Positions 15,409 through 22,510 of a DNA stretch of 34,983 nucleotides are shown here, piece after piece. The DNA lies in contig JAJPHW010000111.1 of assembly GCA_021325035.1 (NCBI GenBank), positions 1-34,983 of the forward strand, read 5' to 3'. Made by a program: the position numbers and the translations under genes. Within the stretch, counting starts at the first letter, position 1, and every line of letters starts with the position of its first letter. Below the pieces are notes generated by a model, which did not search any database, had not been told where the DNA came from, and was given only the letters and a program-made list of their open reading frames with translations. The stretch comes from Terriglobia bacterium (lineage in GTDB: Bacteria > Acidobacteriota > Terriglobia > Terriglobales > Acidobacteriaceae).

Positions 15409-15558
15409 TTAGAACAGGGTATAAATGAACGGCGCAATCGCCGTGCCGCTCGCTAAAACAATAAGGACGCCAAGTCCCAACAAAGTCACAATGATGGGCA
15501 GAAGCCAGAATTTTTTGCGCTGCTTCAGGAACCCCCACAAATCTCTTAAGAAATCCAT
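15409..15558 (-). CDS. 49-aa membrane protein, DUF5989/SxtK-like
   Basis: A short gene of 49 residues with one membrane helix. The N-terminus MDFLRDLWGFLKQRKKFWLL, amphipathic and basic, leads into PIIVTLLGLGVLIVLASGTAIAPFIYTLF. This is the pattern of the DUF5989 proteins that accompany SxtI-type carbamoyltransferases (SxtK in saxitoxin clusters). The ATG at 15558 has a strong GGGAGGA ribosome site upstream. It starts 15 bases after the SxtJ-like gene and stops 10 bases before the carbamoyltransferase start. A membrane anchor for the enzyme is a reasonable guess, not shown. Confidence 0.88.
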   Translation of the reverse strand: MDFLRDLWGFLKQRKKFWLLPIIVTLLGLGVLIVLASGTAIAPFIYTLF

Positions 15559-15573
15559 GACAACTTCCTCCCG

Positions 15574-15963
15574 TTAGTAAGGACTTTCCATATCCCGAGC
15601 GGTGAATAAATGATCTCTTTTCACCATCGCCGATTCTTTGCTGGCTTTGAAAACACGCAACTTCAAGGAATCTTTGCCGAAAAGACGCCGCAACAGGGCA
15701 ATAGGCGTGACCACCAAGAAGAAAACAATCGAGAGTAGAACCTTTGACATGACCAGGCCCATTGCGTCGGAGAGGCCGAGCCAAATGTAGGCCAGAGGAC
15801 GATAGATGCTGGGCACAATCATGTTGATGACATGAAGCACCATGCCAACGTACAGATAGCCTTCTTTTTTCTTGCTGGCAGCAAGTAAGAGCAGCAACAA
15901 AACCATCGCCATGCCGGTGTCGCGACTCTGGTCTTTGGTGATTTTTCTTTTAAACATTTCCAT
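15574..15963 (-). CDS. SxtJ-like membrane protein
   Basis: A 129-residue protein with at least two or three hydrophobic segments: about 17-29 (GMAMVLLLLLLAA), 37-55 (YLYVGMVLHVINMIVP) and 72-90 (SKVLLSIVFFLVVTPIALL). The sequence WLGLSDAMGLVMSKVLLSIVFF then TPIALLRRLFGKDSLKLR is the signature of the SxtJ family of unknown function found next to carbamoyltransferases. The ATG at 15963 has AGAAGG about eight bases upstream. It is first in the operon. The lysine-rich tail is cytoplasmic by the positive-inside rule. Confidence 0.88.
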   Translation of the reverse strand: MEMFKRKITKDQSRDTGMAMVLLLLLLAASKKKEGYLYVGMVLHVINMIVPSIYRPLAYIWLGLSDAMGLVMSKVLLSIVFFLVVTPIALLRRLFGKDSLKLRVFKASKESAMVKRDHLFTARDMESPY

Positions 15964-16331
15964 CGTTAGCGCCTTCTGAGGCTTTGCCTTTGCATTTATT
16001 TGTTCAAATAATGCAGAAAAATTCTGTTTTTGCGTTTATTTCGCCCTTATATATGAATTGAAATGATTAGTTCCTAAAGCCATCCCCCTGCATTTACGCC
16101 TCTACCGCTCCTGAACTTCTTACGAGGGAGATCCGGCTTTTACCGTAAGTGGGTGCGGATACTACTGCCTTCCGCATATCTGAAAGTATAGTATCGAACT
16201 TCCTGTTTTGGGGCGAGGAGTAAAAAGACTCTTCGCCCACCTGTCAGAAAGCACCACGGGAAGGTAATCTGTGACTGGGGTGTAGGTGGCTGATAATAAA
16301 TGGCTTAATTTCGTACTTGGGTTGCCGTTAC
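15964..16331. other. Gap upstream of the carbamoyltransferase operon, rich in inverted repeats
   Basis: There is no credible gene in 368 bases. The part next to the operon (15964-16080) is AT-rich and probably carries its promoter. The part at 16119-16289 holds five inverted repeats: CTTACG/CGTAAG (16119-16124/16144-16149), TGCGGA/TCCGCA (16154-16159/16171-16176), GATACTA/TAGTATC (16158-16164/16189-16195), an 11-bp hairpin (16211-16221/16228-16238) and CCACCT/AGGTGG (16237-16242/16284-16289). The strand of any RNA is unclear. Confidence 0.55.
16211..16238 (+). ncRNA. Strong hairpin, candidate part of a structured RNA
   Basis: GGGCGAGGAGT pairs with ACTCTTCGCCC around a six-base AAAAAG loop. 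The single non-Watson-Crick position is a G-U pair if transcribed on the plus strand but an A-C mismatch on the minus strand, which slightly favours a plus-strand RNA. It could also act as a terminator after the minus-strand barrel gene, though no T-run follows. Confidence 0.35.
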
Positions 16332-17156
16332 TCAGAAGGGGAACCGTATGGATAAAATCGCGTTGTGATTGTTCGTGTGAAAGTGGGTCGTTGCAATTTG
16401 GTATCCCCCTCCTACAGTAAAACCGACGCGTTTCCAGAGCCGATAGCGTCCCAGAACCAACCCTGGAGTGGCAAAATTCTGTTTCATGCCGTCGTTTTTT
16501 CCCTCCTGAAAGAATGTGGAGTTTAGCTCAACCTCAGGCCAGAACTTCTTGAATAGACGGTATTGAAACGTATTGTTCCATAAGTAGTTTCTACCTACGA
16601 TGTTCGTGTCAGCAGTAGGCAGAGCCACGCCAAAGGTGCCTTGCACATCGAAATCCCCAAGCCCCTTGCCATAAGCAATCGTCGGAGTAATTACGGCATG
16701 GAGAGCCCCGTTTTTGTAGGTGCCGGTAGGCACGCTCCACCCCAGAAATGCCGTCAAAATGTAGTTGCCGTGTTGTTCATTCGCGGACAGCAGACGATAC
16801 TTCACGAGGAATGCCGCGTCGCCCCATCCGTTTTTGTCTTCCGGATTGTTGTGAGCGACGTATGGAGGTAAATTGAAAATGACTTCCACTTTTTCGAAGG
16901 GAATCAGTTCCAAGCCTTTTCCACCATCGTAATTGTCTATTGTTATACCTTCTGCGTTCGTCTGCCACAACTGGTCGTAACGAAATTCTTCTTCAAGCCT
17001 AGGCGTCGTGGTTGCCAATGGGGTGATCCAATGTGGCTGTTCGTTTTTAGTCTTGTCAACGCGTGCGAACCAATCCGCAAAATAATTGTCCTGGCACAAG
17101 GATGCGATGGGTAGAAGGCAAAAAATCAGGATAAAAAACAGGGATTTCTTGTGCAT
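16332..17156 (-). CDS. Outer-membrane beta-barrel protein (phenol MetA-like transporter family)
   Basis: A 274-residue protein with a signal peptide (MHKKSLFFILIFCLLPIASLCQ). The rest alternates hydrophobic and polar residues like barrel strands and ends in SIRFPF, with the terminal Phe typical of outer-membrane proteins inserted by BamA. The pattern ILTAFLGWSVPTGTYKNG and VALPTADTNIVGRN resembles the PF13557-type 'MetA pathway' channel family. The ATG at 17156 has AAGGA five bases upstream. It looks more AT-rich than its neighbours. It is divergent from the HTH-Mop regulator, which may control it. The substrate is unknown. Confidence 0.78.
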   Translation of the reverse strand: MHKKSLFFILIFCLLPIASLCQDNYFADWFARVDKTKNEQPHWITPLATTTPRLEEEFRYDQLWQTNAEGITIDNYDGGKGLELIPFEKVEVIFNLPPYVAHNNPEDKNGWGDAAFLVKYRLLSANEQHGNYILTAFLGWSVPTGTYKNGALHAVITPTIAYGKGLGDFDVQGTFGVALPTADTNIVGRNYLWNNTFQYRLFKKFWPEVELNSTFFQEGKNDGMKQNFATPGLVLGRYRLWKRVGFTVGGGYQIATTHFHTNNHNAILSIRFPF

Positions 17157-17275
17157 CGGGTCCTTTTCGAAATGTGTATTTTATCGTATTGTTTAGACGT
17201 ATATATAGCAAAAAAGATACAAATCAATGCGTTTCAGTGGAATTTTGTTCTGGCTTATGCCACTATGCTCGGCAC

Positions 17276-17719
17276 ATGGCGAATCCAGCTAAATCCGGAA
17301 AAGAAGTTCAGACGAAGGGAGAACTGCTGCTGCCACGCGAAGCAGCCCTGCAGTTAAGGATCAGTTTTCCCACGATCAAGCAATGGATTTATGCCGGCAA
17401 GATTCGCAGTGTGCGAACTCCCGGTGGCCACCACCGTATTCCTCAAAGCGAAATAGACCGTTTTCTTTTTCGCGCGCGAGGACATGCCGCGGAAGATCGC
17501 GATCACCTTATGCGCCAGGTAAGTGGCCGCAACCAGTTAGTTGGACGCATTGAAGAGGTCCGCATCAGCGGACTCATGGCAGAAGTAATACTTTCGATTG
17601 GCGGCCAGAGAATTACATCCATCATCACGTCCCGCTCGGCACGTGAGATGCAACTCAAGCCCGGTCAAACGGCTGCTGCGCTTATAAAGGCCACGGAAGT
17701 CATGATTTTGCGGGTTTGA
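17276..17719 (+). CDS. Helix-turn-helix regulator with a C-terminal Mop/TOBE domain
   Basis: A 147-residue protein in two parts. Residues 18-67 form a MerR/excisionase-type HTH (LLPREAALQLRISFPTIKQW then IRSVRTPGGHHRIPQSEIDRFL). Residues 83-146 form a molbindin/TOBE domain: SGRNQLVGRIEEVRISGL, AEVILSIGG, and LKPGQTAAALIKATEVML-like ending. Mop domains bind molybdate or tungstate oxyanions. The protein is thus a likely oxyanion-responsive DNA-binding protein, an alternative to ModE. The ATG at 17276 has no ribosome site, but a TATGCT lies six bases upstream (17264-17269), as in a leaderless gene. It is divergent from a barrel protein and upstream of a porin. Confidence 0.88.
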   Translation: MANPAKSGKEVQTKGELLLPREAALQLRISFPTIKQWIYAGKIRSVRTPGGHHRIPQSEIDRFLFRARGHAAEDRDHLMRQVSGRNQLVGRIEEVRISGLMAEVILSIGGQRITSIITSRSAREMQLKPGQTAAALIKATEVMILRV

Positions 17720-17762
17720 TCTAAGGCTCCAGTCCGGGCGAACCCCTCTGATTCACCGGATG

Positions 17763-17790
17763 TTCATCGAAAATTCATCAATTATTAACA
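17763..17790 (+). promoter_or_regulatory. Tandem 11-bp-spaced repeats upstream of the porin gene
   Basis: TTCATC at 17763-17768 is repeated at 17774-17779, with a weaker TTAACA at 17785-17790, each one helical turn apart. Direct repeats of this period are bound by OmpR/PhoB-type response regulators. The element lies about 120-147 bases before the porin start. Confidence 0.4.
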
Positions 17791-17909
17791 AACTCCAAAT
17801 AGCCTCATCTGTTCCACAGCAAATGAAAAGTGATAGCGCTGCGATCTCCCAAACCGGAGACGGTAACGCTACGCGAACTTTACTGTTGTTTTTTTAGGAG
17901 ACGAATGCA

Positions 17910-19763
17910 ATGAAGCAACTGATGACTCTGACCTTGTCGCTTGCGCTTGTGGGAAGCGCTCTAGCGGCGCCACCTCCGCAAAGTTCAACTTCCTCTGCCC
18001 CAAAACGAAAGGCTGCAACGAAGAAGGCAGAATCGGATGTTTCCACGCAATTAAACGACATGAAGCAAGCCATTGAGGCTCAGCAACGTCAAATCCGCCA
18101 GCTCAGCGATCAAGTACAAAGCCGCGACCAGCGCATCCAGCAGTTGGAACAGCGCCTGGATCAGAGTCAGGCAACCGCCGCGCAAGCCCAGGCGAAAGCG
18201 GATTCGGCAGCTTCGACCGCGGCCGATCAGGCCCAGACGGTTACCTCGCTTAAAAGCGACGTTACCGATTTGAAAGCGAACGCGACCAATGCCGCTCTGA
18301 GCTTGCAAGAGACGCAAAAGAATATCAAGGACCAACTGGAGAGCCCGTCCGTCATTCATTACAAAGGGATAAGCATTACGCCCGGCGGCTTCCTGGCGGC
18401 TGAAACTGTTTACCGCTCCCACGGCTTGGCTTCGGATATAAATACGCCCTTCAACTCAATTCCGTACAACGGTGCATCGCAGACCAACCTGTCGGAATTC
18501 TTTGGTTCCGGACGTCAGTCTCGTATTTCTTTGCTGGCGGAAGGAAAGTTGAACAGCGCGACTCTGCGCGGTTACTACGAGGCTGACTTCCTCACCACCG
18601 GAATTACGTCGAACAACAACCAGAGCAATAGCTACGGATTGCGGCAGCGCCAGGTCTTCGCGCAGGCGGCACTGAACAGCGGGTGGACATTCACCGGCGG
18701 TCAAATGTGGAGCTTGGTGACAGAAACCAAGAAGGGCGAAGACAACCGCAGTGAAGCCCCGCCAATGACCATAGACCCAGCGTATAACGTGGGTTTCAGC
18801 TGGGCACGGCAATATGGCTTCCGCGTATCGAAAGATTTCAACGACAAGATGTGGCTTGGTTTCGCAGTGGAAGATTCCCAGGCAACGATTGGTGGCCACG
18901 GCGCCAGCAACAACTTTCTCGTCGGTGCTCAGGGAACCAGCGGCGGACTTTATAATCCGACAGCGAACTACTCCTACAATGCTACGCCTGATTTCATCTT
19001 CAAGGCTGCTTTTGAACCTGGCTTCGGACACTATGAAGTCTTCGGCATCGTGAGCGACTTCCGCGATCGCATCTTCCCGGGCGCGACTGCTTCAACTCCA
19101 ACGGCGACAGGCGCGTTTAACAATTCCTCTCTTGGAACGGGCATCGGAATCAATGCACGTGAATCCTTGGTTGATAAACATCTCGACTTGGGACTCCACT
19201 TCCTCGGTGGACGGGGTGTGGGACGCTACGGGGCCGCCGGTCTGCCGGATGTAGTTGTTCGGCCTGACGGGGTGCTCGATCCGGTCAAGAATTATCAAGC
19301 ACTTGCGACGGCGGAAATTCACGCCAAGAAGTTGGATGTTTATTTCAACTTCGGCGGCGAATATGAGGCGCGGACGAGCTTCAGCACGACGAAAGCGATC
19401 GGCTACGGCTCAACCCTCGCCGACAACTCTGGTTGCTCGACCGAGACTTTGCCGACCGCGACCACTGTTACCGTTACGACCCCGACAGGGACAACTACCG
19501 TTCCCGTTTTGGGCTCGACCGGAACTCCGCTCACCGGCGGTTACAATCCGGGCGGATTATCGAAGTGCACGGGCGACACCAAGAACATCATGGAAGCGAC
19601 CGCAGGTTTCTGGTATCGCTTCTACAAAGGTCCCAAAGGAACTTTGCAATTCGGTCCGCAGTATTCTTATCTGATTCGCAATGCCTGGTCAGATAAGAAT
19701 GGGTTGAATACGCAAGCGACTGAGAACATGTTCTTTACTTCGTTCCGCTATTACCTGCCGTAA
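17910..19763 (+). CDS. Outer-membrane porin with N-terminal coiled coil
   Basis: A 617-residue protein. A signal peptide ends near SALAAP (residues 1-20), followed by a basic Ser/Ala linker. Residues about 46-140 form a long coiled coil rich in Gln, Ala and Asp (QLSDQVQSRDQRIQQLEQRL and so on). The remainder is a barrel with aromatic strand ends, finishing FTSFRYYLP. The design resembles DcaP-type porins, in which a coiled coil precedes a trimeric barrel and may reach peptidoglycan. AGGAG at 17896-17900 supports the ATG at 17910; an out-of-frame ATG at 17904 precedes it. It is followed by a strong terminator. The permeated substrate is unknown; regulation may involve the upstream direct repeats. 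Confidence 0.85.
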   Translation: MKQLMTLTLSLALVGSALAAPPPQSSTSSAPKRKAATKKAESDVSTQLNDMKQAIEAQQRQIRQLSDQVQSRDQRIQQLEQRLDQSQATAAQAQAKADSAASTAADQAQTVTSLKSDVTDLKANATNAALSLQETQKNIKDQLESPSVIHYKGISITPGGFLAAETVYRSHGLASDINTPFNSIPYNGASQTNLSEFFGSGRQSRISLLAEGKLNSATLRGYYEADFLTTGITSNNNQSNSYGLRQRQVFAQAALNSGWTFTGGQMWSLVTETKKGEDNRSEAPPMTIDPAYNVGFSWARQYGFRVSKDFNDKMWLGFAVEDSQATIGGHGASNNFLVGAQGTSGGLYNPTANYSYNATPDFIFKAAFEPGFGHYEVFGIVSDFRDRIFPGATASTPTATGAFNNSSLGTGIGINARESLVDKHLDLGLHFLGGRGVGRYGAAGLPDVVVRPDGVLDPVKNYQALATAEIHAKKLDVYFNFGGEYEARTSFSTTKAIGYGSTLADNSGCSTETLPTATTVTVTTPTGTTTVPVLGSTGTPLTGGYNPGGLSKCTGDTKNIMEATAGFWYRFYKGPKGTLQFGPQYSYLIRNAWSDKNGLNTQATENMFFTSFRYYLP

Positions 19764-19772
19764 TTTACAGAA

Positions 19773-19813
19773 GGGCTGCTCCCACGTCGATGGGAGCAGC
19801 CCCTTTTGTTTCT
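19773..19813 (+). terminator. Strong intrinsic terminator after the porin
   Basis: A perfect 12-bp stem, GGGCTGCTCCCA (19773-19784) with TGGGAGCAGCCC (19791-19802), has a six-base loop and is followed by CCTTTTGTTTC. It begins 10 bases after the porin stop. Confidence 0.95.
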
Positions 19814-19946
19814 ATGATTTATCGATTTGGATACAACAACTCAAACCCAGCAGCGCATCTGAAGTAGTTGGGGGCGCGATTACTCCGGCTTCCCATTGCA
19901 GCCAATATTCGTGGTATATAGTTAAGTTGAAAGCTTGACAATTATC

Positions 19947-20297
19947 GTGAAAAAACAAAGGATACATCGCAATCGATTGAGCACGCGTTTTGGACGCATG
20001 TTCGTTCTCTTCGCGATTTGTTCTTTAACCTTCAGTCTGGCGACGCGTTTTGTTGCCGTTCCTTCCGAAGCACACAGCATCAAAACGATAATTTCTCATG
20101 CACCGGAAGCCAAGCGGCAACACATGCTTGGCGATGGAGCACATTGGACAGCGCCTGCTTTAATTTTCACATTGTTGGAGCCACCGACCTACTCGCTCCA
20201 CATCATTTGTAATGACGTTCTGCCTACCAATCTCGTCTCTGAGAGTTGGCTCTACAACCGTCCTCCTCCCGTGTTCTCCCCGATCGCTCTTAGCTAG
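19947..20297 (+). CDS. Small single-pass membrane or secreted protein, lineage-type orphan
   Basis: About 116 residues from the GTG at 19947 (a TTG at 19935 is the alternative). The basic N-terminus KKQRIHRNRLSTRFGR precedes one hydrophobic segment (MFVLFAICSLTFSLATRFVAV), then a polar exterior part with EAKRQHMLGDGAHWTAP and ending SWLYNRPPPVF. I recognise this as a recurring orphan type in Acidobacteria (short, 'SLATRF', 'KRQH', 'YNRPPP'), but know no function. No ribosome site is clear. A TATATA at 19915-19920 could be a -10 element. It stands alone. Confidence 0.6.
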   Translation: MKKQRIHRNRLSTRFGRMFVLFAICSLTFSLATRFVAVPSEAHSIKTIISHAPEAKRQHMLGDGAHWTAPALIFTLLEPPTYSLHIICNDVLPTNLVSESWLYNRPPPVFSPIALS

Positions 20298-20316
20298 TCG
20301 GTATTCCCCAAAATAA

Positions 20317-20361
20317 TCCGCAGGCGATTTAGCAGATTTACTGAATTTCTCTGTCTGCGGA
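20317..20361 (+). promoter_or_regulatory. Long-range inverted repeat upstream of the secreted paralogs
   Basis: TCCGCAG (20317-20323) and CTGCGGA (20355-20361) form a 7-bp stem with a 31-base loop, in the leader of the operon that begins at 20422. It could be an operator or an RNA hairpin. Confidence 0.35.
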
Positions 20362-20421
20362 ATAGAGCGAACCGGATGCCATCTTGAGTGATGGTTTTCG
20401 GCCTTCTCCGAGGAGGAGACC

Positions 20422-20811
20422 ATGAAAAATTTAGTTTTGTTCCTATTTCTCTCTTGCGGCCTTATGTTCGCGAGTGCAGGTGTGAAACCGCAATATCAGT
20501 CTGGGACGATATTAAGCGTTCACGATTACGAAGCCCCATCAAATACGGGATTCGAAAACCCAACCGACGCGCCTCTTCAAACTCAAGCTTATATCTACGA
20601 CATCGGCATTCAGCTTGGATGCAACGTATATGGGCTTCGCTACCTATCGGCCATTGATTACCTACCCTCGGTATTTTCACCGGATCACACCGTTAGTGTT
20701 CTCCCGCAAAAGCATTTTATGTATGTGACATTGCCCGGGGGACGGGAAGTGAACCTGGAGATTCACAGTAATCGCAAGCTTAAGAATGCATCCTGCACAA
20801 ACGATAACTGA
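20422..20811 (+). CDS. Small secreted protein, paralog 1
   Basis: A 129-residue protein with a signal peptide (MKNLVLFLFLSCGLMFASAG). The mature part carries the motif YDIGIQLGCNVYGLRYLSAIDYLPS, then HTVSVLPQKHFMYVTLPG, and ends ASCTNDN. Two cysteines, in LGC and near the C-terminus, could form a disulfide. The ATG at 20422 follows GAGGAGGAG. The same pattern recurs in the next gene. No known family is assigned. It heads an operon that runs through an RND efflux pump, suggesting an envelope role. Confidence 0.78.
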   Translation: MKNLVLFLFLSCGLMFASAGVKPQYQSGTILSVHDYEAPSNTGFENPTDAPLQTQAYIYDIGIQLGCNVYGLRYLSAIDYLPSVFSPDHTVSVLPQKHFMYVTLPGGREVNLEIHSNRKLKNASCTNDN

Positions 20812-20878
20812 GATACGGGGGTGGGCGAGATCGTTCCCCCCCTGGTTTTGCTCGAAAATTTTAGGGACGGAGAAAAAC

Positions 20879-21277
20879 TTGAAAAACATCCACATTTTTC
20901 TGACCAGTTTGATGATCACGCTGGTATTTCCATGCATTCGGTTGCATGCGGCGGACCGAATCTTTCAAAAAGCGTCCGTTGTGGACACTGAAGAACATAC
21001 AAAGGTCTTGCCACGCCGCGGAAAAGCTACCGATGCTCCGCCGCCCACGACCGAATTCGATCACGATATTTCGATTCAATTGGGGTGCTCGCTTTATGTT
21101 GTGCGCTATCGTTCCGTACTCGACTATCTACCAACCACTCTAACGCCGGGGCACAGCATTGAAGTTAGTCCGGAGAAGCATGTCCTTTACGCCAAAATTC
21201 CAGGCAATGCCGACGCAAGGATGAGCATTATCCAGCTCAGCACCGTGAAGGGGGAGTCTTGCGCACCCAACAAATAG
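20879..21277 (+). CDS. Small secreted protein, paralog 2, overlapping the efflux adaptor gene
   Basis: A 132-residue secreted protein from a TTG at 20879. GGAGA lies five bases upstream, and the resulting MKNIHIFLTSLMITLVFP signal mirrors the MKN start of paralog 1; an ATG at 20786 inside the previous gene is rejected. The core DISIQLGCSLYVVRYRSVLDYLPT and HSIEVSPEKHVLYAKIPG aligns with paralog 1 without gaps, and a C-terminal Cys (ESCAPNK) is shared. Its last 19 bases overlap the start of the adaptor gene, so the two are probably translationally coupled. Function unknown; periplasmic. Confidence 0.78.
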   Translation: MKNIHIFLTSLMITLVFPCIRLHAADRIFQKASVVDTEEHTKVLPRRGKATDAPPPTTEFDHDISIQLGCSLYVVRYRSVLDYLPTTLTPGHSIEVSPEKHVLYAKIPGNADARMSIIQLSTVKGESCAPNK

Positions 21278-22509
21278 TGCAGGGTGGTGCGGCATTTGCT
21301 TTGCTAGCAATTTATCTAGGCTTCGCGACCGGATGCAGCCGTTCAGGCGCTTCATCTCATTCGGCATCGGCCGAGTCAGCTCCTCATGTGGCTGTTGTAC
21401 AGGCGAGGCGTGCGCCAATTTCTAACTCGCTGTCGATTGCCGGCGAGTTTCTGCCTTATCAGGAAGTTGAGCTTCACGCAAAAGTCGCGGGATACATCAA
21501 GAACATCAACGTGGATATCGGAGACCACGTCCATACCGGACAAGTTCTTGCGGTGTTGGAGATTCCTGAATTAACTGCGGAACTTCAGGGTGCGGATGCA
21601 GGCGTGCGACACAGCCAGGAAGAGATAACCCGGGCACAGAACGAGGTGAGCCGGGCGGAGGCGGATCAGGCTGCGGTCCATGCTGCCGCTGCGCGTTTGC
21701 AGCAAGCGTCCCAGGCACGTCCCGGATTGATTGCCGAGCAAGAGCTTGATGATGCAGTAGCCAAAGATCGCTCCGGCGAAGCGCAAGTTGAGAGCGCGAA
21801 AGCGGCACTGGCGGCAGCCCGGCAGCAGTTGGAAGTTTCACAGGCCGAGCGCCAGCATTACGCAGCGCTTTCAGAGTATTCAAAGATCATCGCTCCCTTC
21901 GACGGAGTCGTGACCTGGCGTTACGCGGATACAGGTTCGCTGATTCAGGCCGGTACATCGAACATCGCTTCCCAGCCAGTAGTGAAATTGTCACAAATCA
22001 ATGTATTGCGCCTCCGCATACCAGTACCGGAATCGCTGGCCGCAAGCGTGCGTGATGGCGACCAGGCCGATATCCAGGTACAAGCAACTAACGGACACCT
22101 CACGGGGAAAGTGATCCGCTCCACCGATTCGCTGGATTTTTCCACGCGAACTATGCAAGTCGAGATTGATGTTCCGAACTCCAATTACAAATTATCGCCG
22201 GGAATGTACGCCAACGTCACTCTGCAAGTGCAAAACAGCCCGCTTGCTCTGACGCTGCCGCTGCAAGCCATCAAACGTGGCACGGACAAAACTACGGTGC
22301 TACTCATTGATCCTCAGGATCGTGTGCAAGAACGTGAGATTCAGACGGGAATCGAAAGCGCCAATCGCATACAAGTGCTATCAGGGCTGAATGAAGGCGA
22401 TCAGGTAATTGTGGGCAACTTTGGGGAGTATCACGATGGCGAGCATGTCATCCCCAAACTGAGTTCCCTAGCTGAAGATAAATACGTGGCAGAAAGCGGG
22501 GCGCAGTAG
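21259..22509 (+). CDS. RND efflux membrane fusion (adaptor) protein
   Basis: A 416-residue adaptor of the HlyD/AcrA family. A short hydrophobic N-terminus ends FATGCSRSG, a probable lipobox with lipid-modified Cys26. The biotinyl-lipoyl-like half VELHAKVAGYIKNINVDIGDHVHTGQVLAVLEIPEL is at about 71-105, followed by an alpha-helical hairpin rich in Ala, Gln and Glu (110-205), then the returning IIAPFDGVVTWRYADTGSLIQAG half and the beta-barrel domain. The start is TTG at 21259 with AAGGGGGAG just upstream, inside the end of the preceding gene. It links the inner-membrane pump to the TolC-like channel of the same operon. Confidence 0.92.
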   Translation: MRTQQIVQGGAAFALLAIYLGFATGCSRSGASSHSASAESAPHVAVVQARRAPISNSLSIAGEFLPYQEVELHAKVAGYIKNINVDIGDHVHTGQVLAVLEIPELTAELQGADAGVRHSQEEITRAQNEVSRAEADQAAVHAAAARLQQASQARPGLIAEQELDDAVAKDRSGEAQVESAKAALAAARQQLEVSQAERQHYAALSEYSKIIAPFDGVVTWRYADTGSLIQAGTSNIASQPVVKLSQINVLRLRIPVPESLAASVRDGDQADIQVQATNGHLTGKVIRSTDSLDFSTRTMQVEIDVPNSNYKLSPGMYANVTLQVQNSPLALTLPLQAIKRGTDKTTVLLIDPQDRVQEREIQTGIESANRIQVLSGLNEGDQVIVGNFGEYHDGEHVIPKLSSLAEDKYVAESGAQ

Positions 22510-22510
22510 T

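Noticed and set aside
16268-16283. Match to a 16S rRNA 3'-end-like tract (GTGACTGGGGTG)
   Set aside because: Only about 12 bases agree and the flanks do not continue as rRNA, so it is taken as chance.
16250-16290. Possible cobalamin riboswitch (GGGAAGG near CACC/GGTG elements)
   Set aside because: The order and spacing of conserved boxes do not fit the B12 aptamer on either strand.
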